A stretch of DNA of 64,000 nucleotides from Paramoeba atlantica (lineage: Eukaryota; Discosea), in the NCBI GenBank assembly GCA_977017575.1, contig CDRNVI010000026.1:310001-374000 (forward strand). The letters run 5' to 3'. The translations under genes were made by a program, and so were the position numbers. Positions within the stretch are counted from its first letter, which is position 1. Each line of letters begins with the position of its first letter. The notes beneath the pieces were generated by a model. That model did no database searches. It had not been told where the DNA came from and was given only the letters and a program-made list of their open reading frames with translations. Positions 11,223 to 20,665 of the stretch are shown in pieces.

Positions 11223-11685
11223 ATGCCCCAAAAGCGCGCTCGCTCGAGGACTTCCCGTGGAGTACTGAGCGATAGATCGTATTCTTCCCCCGCCCCCGTC
11301 AAAGAGAGAAATTTTTGATCAGGCTATGAAAAAGCCACGGGGCTTTCTTCAATATCTAAAGCGACATCCAGCGGCCACGATTGCCATGGACAACTGCCCG
11401 GCCCACAACAAGGCGCGTGCCACGTTCCGTGATACAGGAATTTCCGTTCTTCCCTGGCCTGCAAAATCTCCAGACCTGAATCCGATCGAAAATTTGTGGT
11501 CTGTGATGGACACAGACAAAAATCTTCTTCGACCCCGAAATCGACAGCAACTGGAAGCCGCTATTGAGGGGTCTTTCCTTAAATTGAAACAGACCCACTC
11601 TGCAACGGTTCAGAAAACGTTGAAGAGTTTCAGGAAGCGTTGTGAAATTGTTATTAGTCGGAACGGGGGGCACTGTGGTTACTAA
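11223..11685 (+). pseudogene. Tc1/mariner transposase, internally deleted
   Basis: The ATG at 11223 starts 'MPQKRARSRTSRG', which hits a stop after 31 codons. From 11326 a second frame carries the C-terminal catalytic half: 'IAMDNCPAHNKA' (second Asp) and 'SPDLNPIENLWSVMD' (third acidic position), ending '..RNGGHCGY'. The HTH and first catalytic Asp are missing, so it is a deletion derivative. Confidence 0.75.
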
Positions 11686-11800
11686 TTGTCTTTTGCAATC
11701 CAAATTACAGAAATTATTGACACCACTAAAGTATTGCAATATGTGTTTTTGACCCTTACATGAACGGGGGGTACCCCCCAAACCCCGGAAGCTACCTACA

Positions 11801-12798
11801 CTGTCCCCCCCCTACTTATGCGCAACCGTTTGACCCGGCCAATTAAGCAATTTTGACGCATCGTTCAGAAGAACAGCGCCGCAAAGCGGCGCAATTTGTT
11901 TTTTTGTAGTACGAATTTTTGTACAGATTTTCGCCGCTCTTGAAATGGAGAGTCCCTTTGGGCGTTCAAAAATGATCTCCAGCGATCTCCTCTGATCCAC
12001 ACTGATCTCCACCGGTCTGTACGGCGAGTCTTTGCATACTATACTGTACTGTACATCAGAGGAACTCTCCTGCCACGTACTGTACGTTTTTGAAATGATC
12101 AGCGCACCAGCGTGCGGAACCGCCTAGATGTGGGGCGGGTAAAGATAACGTGGGTAATTGCACTACAAGTGCATGATAAACTAAACTTTAATTTATAAAT
12201 TTATTTCGGACCCACGCTCTTAAAAGTCCGTTCTTTTCCTACAATTGATCGGGTGCTCGCAAAAAAGGCACTTACCTCGTGATGTGGTCATTTGCGGGCA
12301 TAAGTAACCATACAAGCGAAGTACTGTACCTCCTCCCTAGTTATCTCTCACACGTCACCCCCTGTCCGACTGATCTTCCAATGAATCGGTAAACACTTCG
12401 AACCTCGAAAAAATACCCACAGCGTTCGCAACCGGTCGCGATTGGTTGCCACCGTTCGACAACGAGCTACAGGTACCGTCTGCACCCCTCCACTGATGGT
12501 ACTAACGCCGACCAACTACCATTTTCATTAATTATATTTTATAGATATAAAAATGGGCGAAGTAAAAAGTGGGGGTCACAGTAATTATAACTCATTTTTT
12601 TTATAAAATATAATTTATAGAAATTAGAGGGGGAGTATATAAAAAGCAGCCCCCCGGGGCACCCCGCGTACATAACTCATGATTAAAACACGCGTCACGA
12701 AGAGGCGAGAAAAATTTTTTTCACCCCTTTTTTTGACCCGGCTACTTATGCGCAATTTTAGGCCAAAACCTGGTTGCGCTTAAGTGGGGGGGGGACAG
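11801..12798. mobile_element. Element nested in the mariner copy
   Basis: Inverted ends begin 'ctgtccccccc' and continue with '.acttatgcgcaac' on the left and the similar '.acttaagcgcaac' on the right. An inverted 'acttatgcgcaa' is also found just inside the right end. It contains no protein-coding sequence. Fragments of other repeats occur inside, such as 'cctagttatct' near 12336, which is shared with the repeat element at 15358. Confidence 0.55.
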
Positions 12799-13374
12799 TA
12801 TCCTAAAACATACAACTCTGTGAGAGCTATCCAATGCGCTATTATTTTCCAAAATTGGACAACTTTTACGAATTTTAGACCCCCCCACCTTTAGATTCGC
12901 ACCCCTGTAAGTCGCACTGCGTTAGGGCATTTCGTAGGCCTGGTGGAGCTGTGCTTTACAACGCTTGCTTTACAATCCAGACGACTTATGCTAGAACATG
13001 TTCGTCCATAAGGAGGGGGAACAAGAGTTCGCGGGTCCAACCTGAGGGGCCAGGAGCTGAGCCTCGTGGCATCCGCCGATTCGCTTCAATGATATCTGGA
13101 CCAGCTACGTTGACCGCAGTGTCCTTAGAGGGGCGCGGCATAGGGAAGCGATAACTGCGTGGGTGTAAAACGGCCGCGGCCCGCTTTATCTCTGCTGGGG
13201 TGAGAGGATCTCTCTCCGTACTGTCTAGGGCGCGCGTGGCCTTCGATATCGCTAAGGAGTCTAAGCGATCGTTTCTCTGCCGCTGAGGATTTGTCCTTAG
13301 CTGGAGTAATGGGCGTTTTCGGAGGATTGCATTCCTGATCAGGTTTTAAAAAACGTGAACGAAGTTCGTGCGCC

Positions 13375-13640
13375 AGCTGTCGGTGGCTTAGGTTTTCTGA
13401 GGGGATAAAAAGGTAACGTTCGACGGCCCCAAGAAGGTGTCAGGCTACATTGAGCTTTTCGACTTCCGATGCAGAAGAGAATCCTATTGTAATACCACGG
13501 TATTACAAGCTGTCGGTGGCTTAGGTTTTCTGAGGGGATAAAAAGGTAACGTTCGACGGCCCCAAGAAGGTGTCAGGCTACATTGAGCTTTTCGACTTCC
13601 GATGCAGAAGAGGATCCTATTGTAATACCGTGACAGATGT
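13375..13640 (-). repeat. 133-bp tandem duplication in the LINE
   Basis: Two nearly identical direct copies (starting 'agctgtcggtggcttaggtt' at 13375 and 13508). They differ by a few bases, including a short palindrome around 'ggtattac' at the junction. The duplication adds 44.3 codons, so it shifts the LINE reading frame. Confidence 0.85.
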
Positions 13641-14354
13641 CACGCCAGGCGCTATTTGGACGTGATTTAATTTGCGATAGATTGAGCGGGCGAGTAATCG
13701 TTCATATTCCAGTCTGCCAGTGGGGACAGTGCCAGGTGGATTTTTTTGTGTTCTTTTGGATGATTCAATTTCGCGTGCTACATCCTCCAGTATTATGGAT
13801 GGGGTATTTCTACTGGGACTGTTGGAAGCATGTGCTTTGTCCTTCATAGTTACCTCCAAGACTTCATCAATGGCCAACACTCCCTTCGCAGATGACTTCG
13901 ATCCTTTCGGACGGCCTCGAGGACGCTTGGGGTCGGGATTCCATTCCACGCAGCCTCGTAGAAAAGTTACTTGTTGTTGCTCTGCAGTCCAGCCAGTTTT
14001 TGCTTTAAAGTCAGAGTATTTAGGGGCTAAAAGACGATGAGGGCCGGGATTCCACTCTACTCCACCTCGCACAAGTCCGAGCTCAATCTGGGTTTTATTC
14101 CATCCTGAGTCGGCAATCATGTCCTCAGTTGATAGGTAGCACCATAGAGGCCCTTCAGGGGAGGGAATTTCTCTCCAGGCAGCGGTGAACTCCATATCGA
14201 TACCGATTTGGTGACAGAGAGCGGAGGGATATCGGTCCGGGGGTGTGCTTAAAGGAATGGCGATGGGGGTGTGTCCTATAGGGTGGCTGAAAATTGAGGC
14301 CCTATGACAAGGACTTGTGCTAGGCTTGGGTGCGCATTGAAGTGCAGCGCTCAC
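13617..14354 (-). pseudogene. LINE N-terminal region with two 2A-like motifs
   Basis: A 245-residue open frame. Two tandem modules read 'GW......(x)..LRGG/CVEWNP.P'. The first has 'GGVEWNPGP' (14040-14066); the second has 'GCVEWNPDP' (13929-13955). 2A ribosome-skipping peptides end in D(V/I)ExNPGP, and 2A-like motifs are known at N-termini of non-LTR retrotransposons, including trypanosome L1Tc and ingi. The second copy has lost the NPGP Gly. An AT-hook-like 'KRPRGRPKGSK' follows. Confidence 0.6.
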
Positions 14355-14543
14355 GGAGGTGCTCGCAGGAAGTTGTCGTATAGTGCAGCTAAGGTCTAAG
14401 TTAATACCAGAGATTTAAATAAGACGGACAACAAAATGTGCTCAGAATTTACTGGATCGATTCCAGCATCAACGGCAATTCCGTACACCATGTGTAAGTC
14501 AACGACAGCGCAAAGCTTCTCCCAGACTTCGTGGGCTAAAATT

Positions 14544-14936
14544 TCAGTATTGATGCCATTGCTTCAAATTTGTTTCCGGAATAGCCTTTTTGATAACATT
14601 GGGTGGAAGGTCGGGGCGGAGATCCTCATACTTGCGAATCAGCCAAACGAATTTACTCGACGGAAGGTTTGTCAGGGTCTGTAGACATGGGAGCACCTTC
14701 CCAGCGAATTTTTGAACGGCCGCTCTCTGAGTAAACGAAACCTGCGCAGTCACCAAGCGAGCTCGCTCCACGCCCTCACGACGCTCGCGCACATGTTTAT
14801 GATAGACATTTTTAAATCGGCAATGAGATTGGAACGTGCAACCCTCTGTCGTGCACACAAAGTGCACTTTTTGGTTAAGGAGGTCTGTGAGAACATCCGC
14901 GTGTTCATGCGGACAGTTTAGCGGGCAACGAGCCAA
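14544..14936 (-). pseudogene. LINE N-terminal Cys/His-rich segment
   Basis: Begins 'MARCPLNCPHEHADVL' and has 'CTTEGCTFQSHCRFKNVYHKH', a zinc-finger-like C..C and H...H arrangement. REL-type LINEs often carry N-terminal zinc fingers. It is a different frame from the 2A-like segment. Confidence 0.45.
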
Positions 14937-15076
14937 ATTAAAATTAACAGACTAAGACTTCGCCGTCATCTTGTGCCGCTCGTTCCGCTTTGATCGCTTT
15001 GGGTCCGGTGTCACTATCTAATCTTCAGATCTTGATTCAGATGAAGGGAGCGGTTCGCGCGTACTGACTGTCGATG

Positions 15077-15127
15077 ATCTTCGTTTGGGCATGTGATAAA
15101 TTATTTAACACATGCCCAAACGAAGAT
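15077..15127. repeat. Perfect 19-bp hairpin with 13-nt loop
   Basis: Arm 15077-15095 ('atcttcgtttgggcatgtg') pairs exactly with 15109-15127. It lies about 140 bp beyond the 5' side of the LINE. It may mark an element end or a structured transcript; nothing further can be said. Confidence 0.7.
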
Positions 15128-15357
15128 TCTTTATTTAAAATAGAAGATAACGCTATCAGCAAAGTAAATGATATTATGATTGAAGGAAAAAGAATTCCAA
15201 GAATTTTCCTATAGATATACAAAAATAAATGATTTAATGTCATGTAAGGTACAACTTTTCAGTTCCTGTCATCGAGCGGGTAAACGTGGGTAACACGGGT
15301 AAATGGGTAATTTCCCGGGTAATTACCCATTTACCCGGCAGGGGTATGACTACTGTA

Positions 15358-15798
15358 CCCCGCCCTAGTTATCTGTCACTACTTTTCGGGAAAAGATGAC
15401 AGATAAGTGGGGAGCCGTACGAGTGTGACAGATAACTAGGGGGGTCAATGTGTGGAATATAACTAAGGGGGTCTATCACCAAAAAATAGAAAGAGGAAAG
15501 AGCTACAAGAAAGACATCTTTAATCCCTAGAAAATTCCTGTCTACCCAGGATTTCTTTCTTTTCTTCCTATACGACCATTCATGTTCAAACTTAAAAGAA
15601 AGGAATTAGAGGTTTCGTATTTTGGAAAAAGACGAAAAAAGTGACAGTTAACTAGCGAGGGCGATGACGTGTGACAGATAACTAGGGGGGTTCGTTGTTG
15701 ATGAAAATAAATTTTATTTTCATTTTATTTAATAATATGAAGGGCCAGAAAATGACAGATAACTTGGGGGGTGGTGCCGTGTGACCGATAAGTAGGGG
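15358..15798. mobile_element. MITE-like element with repeated 'gacagataactaggggg' motifs
   Basis: Inverted ends 'cccc..ccta.ttatctgtcac' flanked by TA (15356-15357, 15799-15800). About eight copies or variants of 'gtgacagataactaggggg' are spread inside, in both orientations. This looks like clustered subterminal transposase-binding sites. No coding sequence. Confidence 0.55.
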
Positions 15799-16300
15799 TA
15801 TTACACTATTTATAGTAAAAAAATACTTTCATCCCCAGAAAAAAGAATTTTATAAAAACGTTGCCGCAAACTCTGGTAAAATCCTTGACGGAGCCCAAAA
15901 GATATCGTCCTATCCCGTTTACTCTTGTATTCAGAATGGTTTCAACACGATATAGTACCCTTTTTATACCCTTTTTGCACCCCTTTTATACCCTTTTTAT
16001 ACCCCTTTTATACCCAGAGATCTGCAAAATCAACAAAAATTAGCCAAAACAGCTACACGAGCCAAAAATGGCAGGTATAACAGCTTTCGCCCCCCCCCCT
16101 GTATAGTCTAATCGAAAGCGTGCAAACGTGATTCAATCCCACTCTTTTTTTGTAACGTGGGGACATTTTTAACGTCACTGTAGCAGGTGCCATTCCCCCT
16201 AATTCGGTCAGACTCATTATTCCTTGACCTACCTGTATGTTTATCATCATTTCGACTTTTCTTTCTGAGTAGATGTTTCGTACCGCCCAACCTTCGTGAG

Positions 16301-18637
16301 ATGAGCACCGCGCCGGTACGTCTTGCTTCTCTCACCACCATCCCCGAATTTCGCAAACTATGCGGCCTTTCGGTTTACCAAATTCATCGTTACTTAGAAG
16401 CTTACAATGTTTTGCACATTCCAGAAGGGTCAGAAAAACCAAGTAAAGCTCAATTCGTCCCCTTTCGCGTCGCGCGAAACCTTCTACGGGAAATTTCTCC
16501 AGGATGTGTTGTGCAATACTACGAACGGGATCGATTTGTAAACCCTAAATTGTTCCAAGTGGGACCACAGCGTCCCCCCGTTGCATGTATTGCAGGCCAT
16601 ATCGCGCACGGCAAAACGACTCTACTCGACTCATTGCAGCGTTCTGCTCTTGCCAAATCCGAATCCGGCCGCATTACACAAACCATACGCGCATTCAATG
16701 TTCCTGTTCAACCACTTTCACCCAACCAAGAGCAAGCACCGCTTCTGGGAGCTCAAACACCAGCGAACCGACGACTTGCCGGCTGGCTGCCGCCACACCT
16801 ACAGTCAGTAACTCTCATCGACACGCCTGGTCATCGCGTTTTCTCCGAAATGCGACTCCACGGACTTCAAATCGCTGACATCGTGCTTGTTCTCATCGCT
16901 CTCGATGAGGGCGTTCGCGGACAAACCACGGAAGTCATCCTTTCCTGCCTCGAGCTTCGCAAACCCATCGTTTTTGCTTTCAACAAAGCCGACCTTTTCC
17001 ATGATCCCACCGCGCTCGCGTCCCGGCTCAACACCATCGCCTCCGATTTACACCATCTTAAAATCGATCTCCATCCCATAACCTCATTGTCCTCTCTTTC
17101 CCAGTTCCTCAATAATTCTCACCCAACGGGTTCCAACCCCACAAGTTCTAGGAGTACCCAAATCCCTTCTTCCACCCACCGTTCACCCGCACTCTGTATC
17201 TCCGCACTCCACGGCACCCACCTCCCTCTCCTCCTTCACCTCCTGTCTCACTATGCCTCCTCCTTCCTTACCCCCTCCTCCTCCCATCCCCATCCCCGGG
17301 GGTCCCTCCGCTATTCCCATCGTAGCTCCTCTACAACTACGAACCCTACGACGAGCACGAACACTACAACTGATACTAACCCTACGACGAGTACGAACAC
17401 TACGAATACTGAACCTACGACCAGTACTAACACTAGTGCTAGAAGTACGACTAGTACTATGCCTACAACCACTAACCCTACTACTAAACCTACGACGACT
17501 AGCGCTACGACGACTAACCCTACGACTCCTTACCCTACGACGAGTACGAACCCTACTACTCGTACTACGAACACTCCTTATACGACAAGTAGGAGCAGTA
17601 CGAGTGGTCGTAGGGGTTGTCGTGGTCGTCGTAGTCCTGGTCGTACGCCGTATACTACCAGTAGTAGTACGAGTCGTCCTACGCGTACTGCAACGACTAC
17701 GACTACCCCTACGACCCAAGCGGTCATCCTCGAGAGCTTCCGCGACCCCGGGACCTCCTCGCTGGTCGCGAGCACGCTGGTGCGCTCCGGGACCCTTCGC
17801 CGCGGGATGTGGTTCCTCGCGGACCGCAACTACGGCCGGGTCGTGGGGCTCACGAACGCGTGGGGGGTGGGCGTCCCCGAGGGCAGGCCCGGGGTCCCGG
17901 TGAACGTGCACGGGCTGCAGCTCAACGGGTGCCCCGGGGTGGGGACCCACGTGCTGGTGGTGGGGACCCGGGAGGCGACCGCGGACGTGGCACGGTTCCG
18001 CGCGATGCTGCTGCTGTTCGTGGAGCGCCACCCCAGGGCGCTGGGGCTGCTGCGGCCGGAGGGGATGAACACGGATTTCTTGCATTTGGGGAATTTCGGA
18101 CAGCTCGAGCGGGATAACTCGTTGGCGTTTCGGTTGACGCAAAGGGGGGTGGGGGAGCAAGCGGAGGGGATGGGGAAGGGGGGGGCGGAGGTGCCGTTGG
18201 AGGGGGTGATGGAGGCGGCCCCGCCGGATCACACGGAGGCCCATAAGCATACGCCGCGGAAGCAGTTGCGGCTGTGCTTGCTCGTGGATACGTGGCACAG
18301 TGCGCGTATGATGATGCGGGAGCTTACGCGTCTGTCCTCGGAACACGTACAGGTGGCGTTGCTGACGCTCTCTGTGGGTCAGCTCACGGAGAGGCAAATC
18401 AAGGCCGCGTTGCTGGCGCAAGCGGATATGTTTCTCTGCTACCGTGCAGAGGTTGGGAATGCGAAGGCAGAGCGTCATGCAAAGGAGCGCAGTTTACCCA
18501 TTCGTAAGTTTTCCGTGTTTATTGACGTTTTGGAGCTCGTCCGGGGTCTCATTGAGGAACGGGATAAGGAATGGAAGAGTGAACGTGAGGCGACACATCG
18601 CGATGCCTATGCTGCAGCGTTTATCCCCGCCCTGTGA
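16301..18637 (+). CDS. Translation initiation factor IF2, probably mitochondrial
   Basis: 778 residues from the first in-frame ATG. The longer frame to 16187 lacks an ATG, and a pyrimidine tract ending in AG precedes the start. G1 is 'GHIAHGKTT' (family GHVDHGKTT, so Asp is Ala), G3 is 'DTPGH', G4 is 'NKAD' and G5 is 'SALHG'. A Thr-rich linker (about residues 336-475) follows. Domain II is 'AVILESFRDPGTSSLVASTL'. Then come an IF2 C-terminal pair, with 'LTERQIKAALLAQADMFLCY' and 'IRKFSVFIDVLELVRGLIEE', as in bacterial IF2 rather than eIF5B. It would place initiator tRNA on the organelle ribosome. No clear mitochondrial presequence is seen. The linker DNA is an ACT/ACG/CCT triplet-like repeat. 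Coding strand changes from C-rich to G-rich near 17800. Confidence 0.8.
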   Translation: MSTAPVRLASLTTIPEFRKLCGLSVYQIHRYLEAYNVLHIPEGSEKPSKAQFVPFRVARNLLREISPGCVVQYYERDRFVNPKLFQVGPQRPPVACIAGHIAHGKTTLLDSLQRSALAKSESGRITQTIRAFNVPVQPLSPNQEQAPLLGAQTPANRRLAGWLPPHLQSVTLIDTPGHRVFSEMRLHGLQIADIVLVLIALDEGVRGQTTEVILSCLELRKPIVFAFNKADLFHDPTALASRLNTIASDLHHLKIDLHPITSLSSLSQFLNNSHPTGSNPTSSRSTQIPSSTHRSPALCISALHGTHLPLLLHLLSHYASSFLTPSSSHPHPRGSLRYSHRSSSTTTNPTTSTNTTTDTNPTTSTNTTNTEPTTSTNTSARSTTSTMPTTTNPTTKPTTTSATTTNPTTPYPTTSTNPTTRTTNTPYTTSRSSTSGRRGCRGRRSPGRTPYTTSSSTSRPTRTATTTTTPTTQAVILESFRDPGTSSLVASTLVRSGTLRRGMWFLADRNYGRVVGLTNAWGVGVPEGRPGVPVNVHGLQLNGCPGVGTHVLVVGTREATADVARFRAMLLLFVERHPRALGLLRPEGMNTDFLHLGNFGQLERDNSLAFRLTQRGVGEQAEGMGKGGAEVPLEGVMEAAPPDHTEAHKHTPRKQLRLCLLVDTWHSARMMMRELTRLSSEHVQVALLTLSVGQLTERQIKAALLAQADMFLCYRAEVGNAKAERHAKERSLPIRKFSVFIDVLELVRGLIEERDKEWKSEREATHRDAYAAAFIPAL

Positions 18638-19323
18638 GCTGCCGACAGCAAGTTTGAGGTTTTGGGTACAGAGTGCAAGCGTTTGGAGAATGACTTCCTA
18701 CCATACAATGCTTTGAATTCAACGAAAACCTGGTTATACATTTTTATCTACATGATACATGTATGTCCGCCCCAGGTGTAACTGTCGACGCACTTAGGAG
18801 TGATTTTCTCTACTTATCCCGTTTGTTTTGTATTTTAAAGAAGCCTACCACTCTGGGACAACGTCGAAATGTGCTTGACTTGGTTCATCCTCATCAGCAC
18901 ATGCTTCTAAAATAGGGGAATGGCTTCTAAAATAAGCGAAACGCCTCTGAAATGGGTGTCGGCGGTTAAGTAGGTAGTATTCCCAACTCGAGCGTTCTCA
19001 TGCAAGTCACCCACGCAATGTTCACCCGCGTCCTCCATGTTACTAATGAATGTCCACGACTATGAATAAAGATTGTGAAGACGAGCAACCTACTGATTGC
19101 CTTAATAAGAGCGCCGGTCAACCAATTTTTGTTCGGGAAAGAGTGAAGCATGGTCATGACATATTTTTTATTTTTTCAAGAAATCATTCTTGCAAAGAAC
19201 ATACAAACCGGAGCGATCAGTTTTATGTAAACTGTTTTCTAACAACATTTTTTATAAACGGTTTAAGTAGGGCAGCAGGCCTGCGACCAGCTAGATACGA
19301 TTTCACAGTGACCTAGGCATGAG
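18638..19323. other. Intergenic stretch, nothing recognised
   Basis: Between IF2 and LRR gene 2. Contains a short duplicated 'ggcttctaaaata' phrase near 18900-18940. No credible ORF, RNA gene or element ends were found. Confidence 0.5.
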
Positions 19324-20178
19324 ATGTACAATAACGAATTAGCACTTTTTTCAACCTTCATACTCATGATGAAGTTTTTACCCACTTACGGCGCCGATCA
19401 TCAATCAAGCCTTCGGCGTGGACGTATTGATGGTTCTCTTTTGCCCCCAGAAGCACTACTGTGGCATTTGACCGCAAACATAGACTACCGACATCCCAGT
19501 TGGGTACTTGAGAAACGAAACTTTTTCCGCACCTCGCGCGTGTCGCCTTGCACGTGGGCTGGTGTAACATGTGACGCACATAAAACCGTTGTGTCACTTG
19601 ATTGGTCAAGAGAAAGTTTGTCTCATCCCATCAAATATCACATGCAGGGGAATCTCACGTGGGAGAACTTACCACGAACCTTACAATCCGTCAGTGTCGC
19701 TCGACACCTTCTCCATGGTACGATGGATACGCGCGTGTTCCCCCCCGAATTAACTTCCTTTACGACGTCCGAAAACGGGCAATCCGGTCCAATCGATCTC
19801 TCTTCCCTTCCCTCGGGAATCACCACCGTACGATTTAATGTTAATGCACACACCGGGACTGTCGATCTCACTTCTCTCCCTGCTGGCCTTGTCTGCCTGA
19901 ACCTTTCGCGAAATTTATTTACGGGGGAAATTGATCTCGGTTCTCTTCCAGGATCGTTACGTCGGCTTGTGCTCAGCAACAACCGACTTAGTGGGATTGT
20001 GGATTTTACGGCCATCCACGAACGTCGAGAAGTAGAAAGGGAAAAGGATATAGGCATTCTAACCATGCTTAGAGTCAACTTGGAACACAATTACTTTTCG
20101 CGCTATGTACCCGCAGGACCTTTGCCAAGGTTTGTGCCATGGGATCCCATGTCTCCGGATGAGAGTTCTGAACACTAA
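19324..20178 (+). CDS. Secreted leucine-rich repeat protein 2
   Basis: 284 residues. Residues 1-22 form a hydrophobic signal-like segment ('ALFSTFILMMKFLPTYGA'). An LRRNT-like cap at about 30-95 contains 'PPEALLWHL', 'HPSWVLEKR' and 'SPCTWAGVTCD'. About six LRRs follow with 'LPSG..TV.FNVN', 'LPAGLVCLNLSRNLFTGEID' and so on. The C-terminus is polar with no anchor. It shares its cap and tail layout with the LRR gene at 43089 ('LAPQEELM', 'PSSWV.QKRSFF', 'SPCTWKGVLCD'), so those two are paralogues. Confidence 0.75.
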   Translation: MYNNELALFSTFILMMKFLPTYGADHQSSLRRGRIDGSLLPPEALLWHLTANIDYRHPSWVLEKRNFFRTSRVSPCTWAGVTCDAHKTVVSLDWSRESLSHPIKYHMQGNLTWENLPRTLQSVSVARHLLHGTMDTRVFPPELTSFTTSENGQSGPIDLSSLPSGITTVRFNVNAHTGTVDLTSLPAGLVCLNLSRNLFTGEIDLGSLPGSLRRLVLSNNRLSGIVDFTAIHERREVEREKDIGILTMLRVNLEHNYFSRYVPAGPLPRFVPWDPMSPDESSEH

Positions 20179-20665
20179 GTCTTCTACATTATCGACTTAG
20201 CTGAATAATGGTTGCATTGGGCGAAATATGTCTTTTCTTTTTTTTAAAAACAAAGTCTTTTGATGGGCTTTTACATTCTGTTTGGAAAAGAAATTGTAAC
20301 AATAATTGTAACAAATGAAGTCTTATTTTAGTCAAAGTCTTATTTTTTCATGTTGATACAAATCGTGTATTAGTGATTCCAGCGCAGTTTATTTAACTAC
20401 TGAATATCAAAATAGGGGGTAAGGTTCAACATTTTTTTTATTTTGTGGGTTGTTCAGTCTTGACACCTAATTTCAAGCGTGTTTTCGATTAAAAAATCAT
20501 TTCTGAAGTTTATGTAATGAATCTTTTGCAGTTTGGAACGCTCTGTTGTTAGTGTATTCTTTACTTGAACAGATTTTTCATCCTTTCTACTCTACTCTTA
20601 TGTTTTCGCCATTTCTTTTTCAATAGAATTTCGTTTTTATTTGTTGTTCTTCCCGCCTTTCTCCT
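20179..20665. other. AT-rich intergenic stretch
   Basis: T-rich; contains 'attgtaacaa' and 'gtcttatttt' as short direct repeats near 20300. A strong pyrimidine tract with AG (about 20600-20626, 'ttctttttcaatag') precedes the SmB start. It is a possible splice-acceptor site by analogy with trans-spliced genomes; otherwise nothing was seen. Confidence 0.45.

Larger units (their letters stand above)
11030..12907. mobile_element. Tc1/mariner element inserted in the LINE
   Basis: Inverted ends of about 105 bp (11030-11133 and 12801-12907), both starting 'caggggtgcg', flanked by TA (11028-11029, 12908-12909). The interior holds a decayed transposase (11223-11685, +) and a further inserted element (11801-12798). 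The shorter element at 56334-56892 is a relative, sharing end sequence and the first and last codons of the transposase. Confidence 0.85.
9430..14940 (-). mobile_element. REL-endonuclease LINE (R2/CRE-like layout), interrupted by a mariner element
   Basis: Minus-strand order: Cys/His-rich N-terminal region (14936-14544), a 2A-like module (14354-13617), an RT N-terminal region with 'RRMPRGSAPGPSGWTRELLF' (about 13120-13030), then RT (10970-9918), then a restriction-like endonuclease (9894-9436). The RT is cut at a TA by the 1.88-kb element at 11030-12907; reading continues on both sides. Several frame breaks make it inactive. Without the insert it is about 3.6 kb. REL-type LINEs such as CRE/SLACS/CZAR are known in kinetoplastids, but the exact clade cannot be fixed by eye. 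End coordinates are approximate. Confidence 0.7.
6588..15344. mobile_element. Candidate outer element or nest bounded by matching inverted ends
   Basis: The sequence from 6588 inward ('cccctgctgggtaaatggg' and on) and the reverse complement of that ending at 15344 ('cccctgccgggtaaatggg') agree at 23 of 24 positions. Each end has a further inverted copy of the 'gggtaaatgggtaa' motif within about 60 bp. The right end is followed by TA; the left is preceded by TG. Between them lie the nested elements and the LINE. Either this is one 8.8-kb element that collected insertions, or two ends of separate copies. No coding sequence specific to it is recognised. Confidence 0.35.

Noticed and set aside
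6588-15344. Large virus-like element such as a Polinton
   Set aside because: No capsid, polymerase B, ATPase or integrase coding sequence; the contents are explained by small DNA elements and a LINE.
15358-15798. CRISPR-like array
   Set aside because: Repeat copies are in both orientations, imperfect and irregularly spaced, within an element bounded by inverted ends.
16110-16160. Possible tRNA 3' part followed by a T-run
   Set aside because: 'gtgattcaatcccac' has no partner stem 60-75 bases upstream.
17183-18478. 431-codon open frame on the minus strand
   Set aside because: It is antisense to IF2 and made of His/Arg/Pro low complexity that follows from the GC-rich coding strand; IF2 has clear conserved motifs.
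16301-18637. eIF5B identity for the IF2 gene
   Set aside because: The G domain and the C-terminal domains follow bacterial/mitochondrial IF2 more closely than eIF5B.
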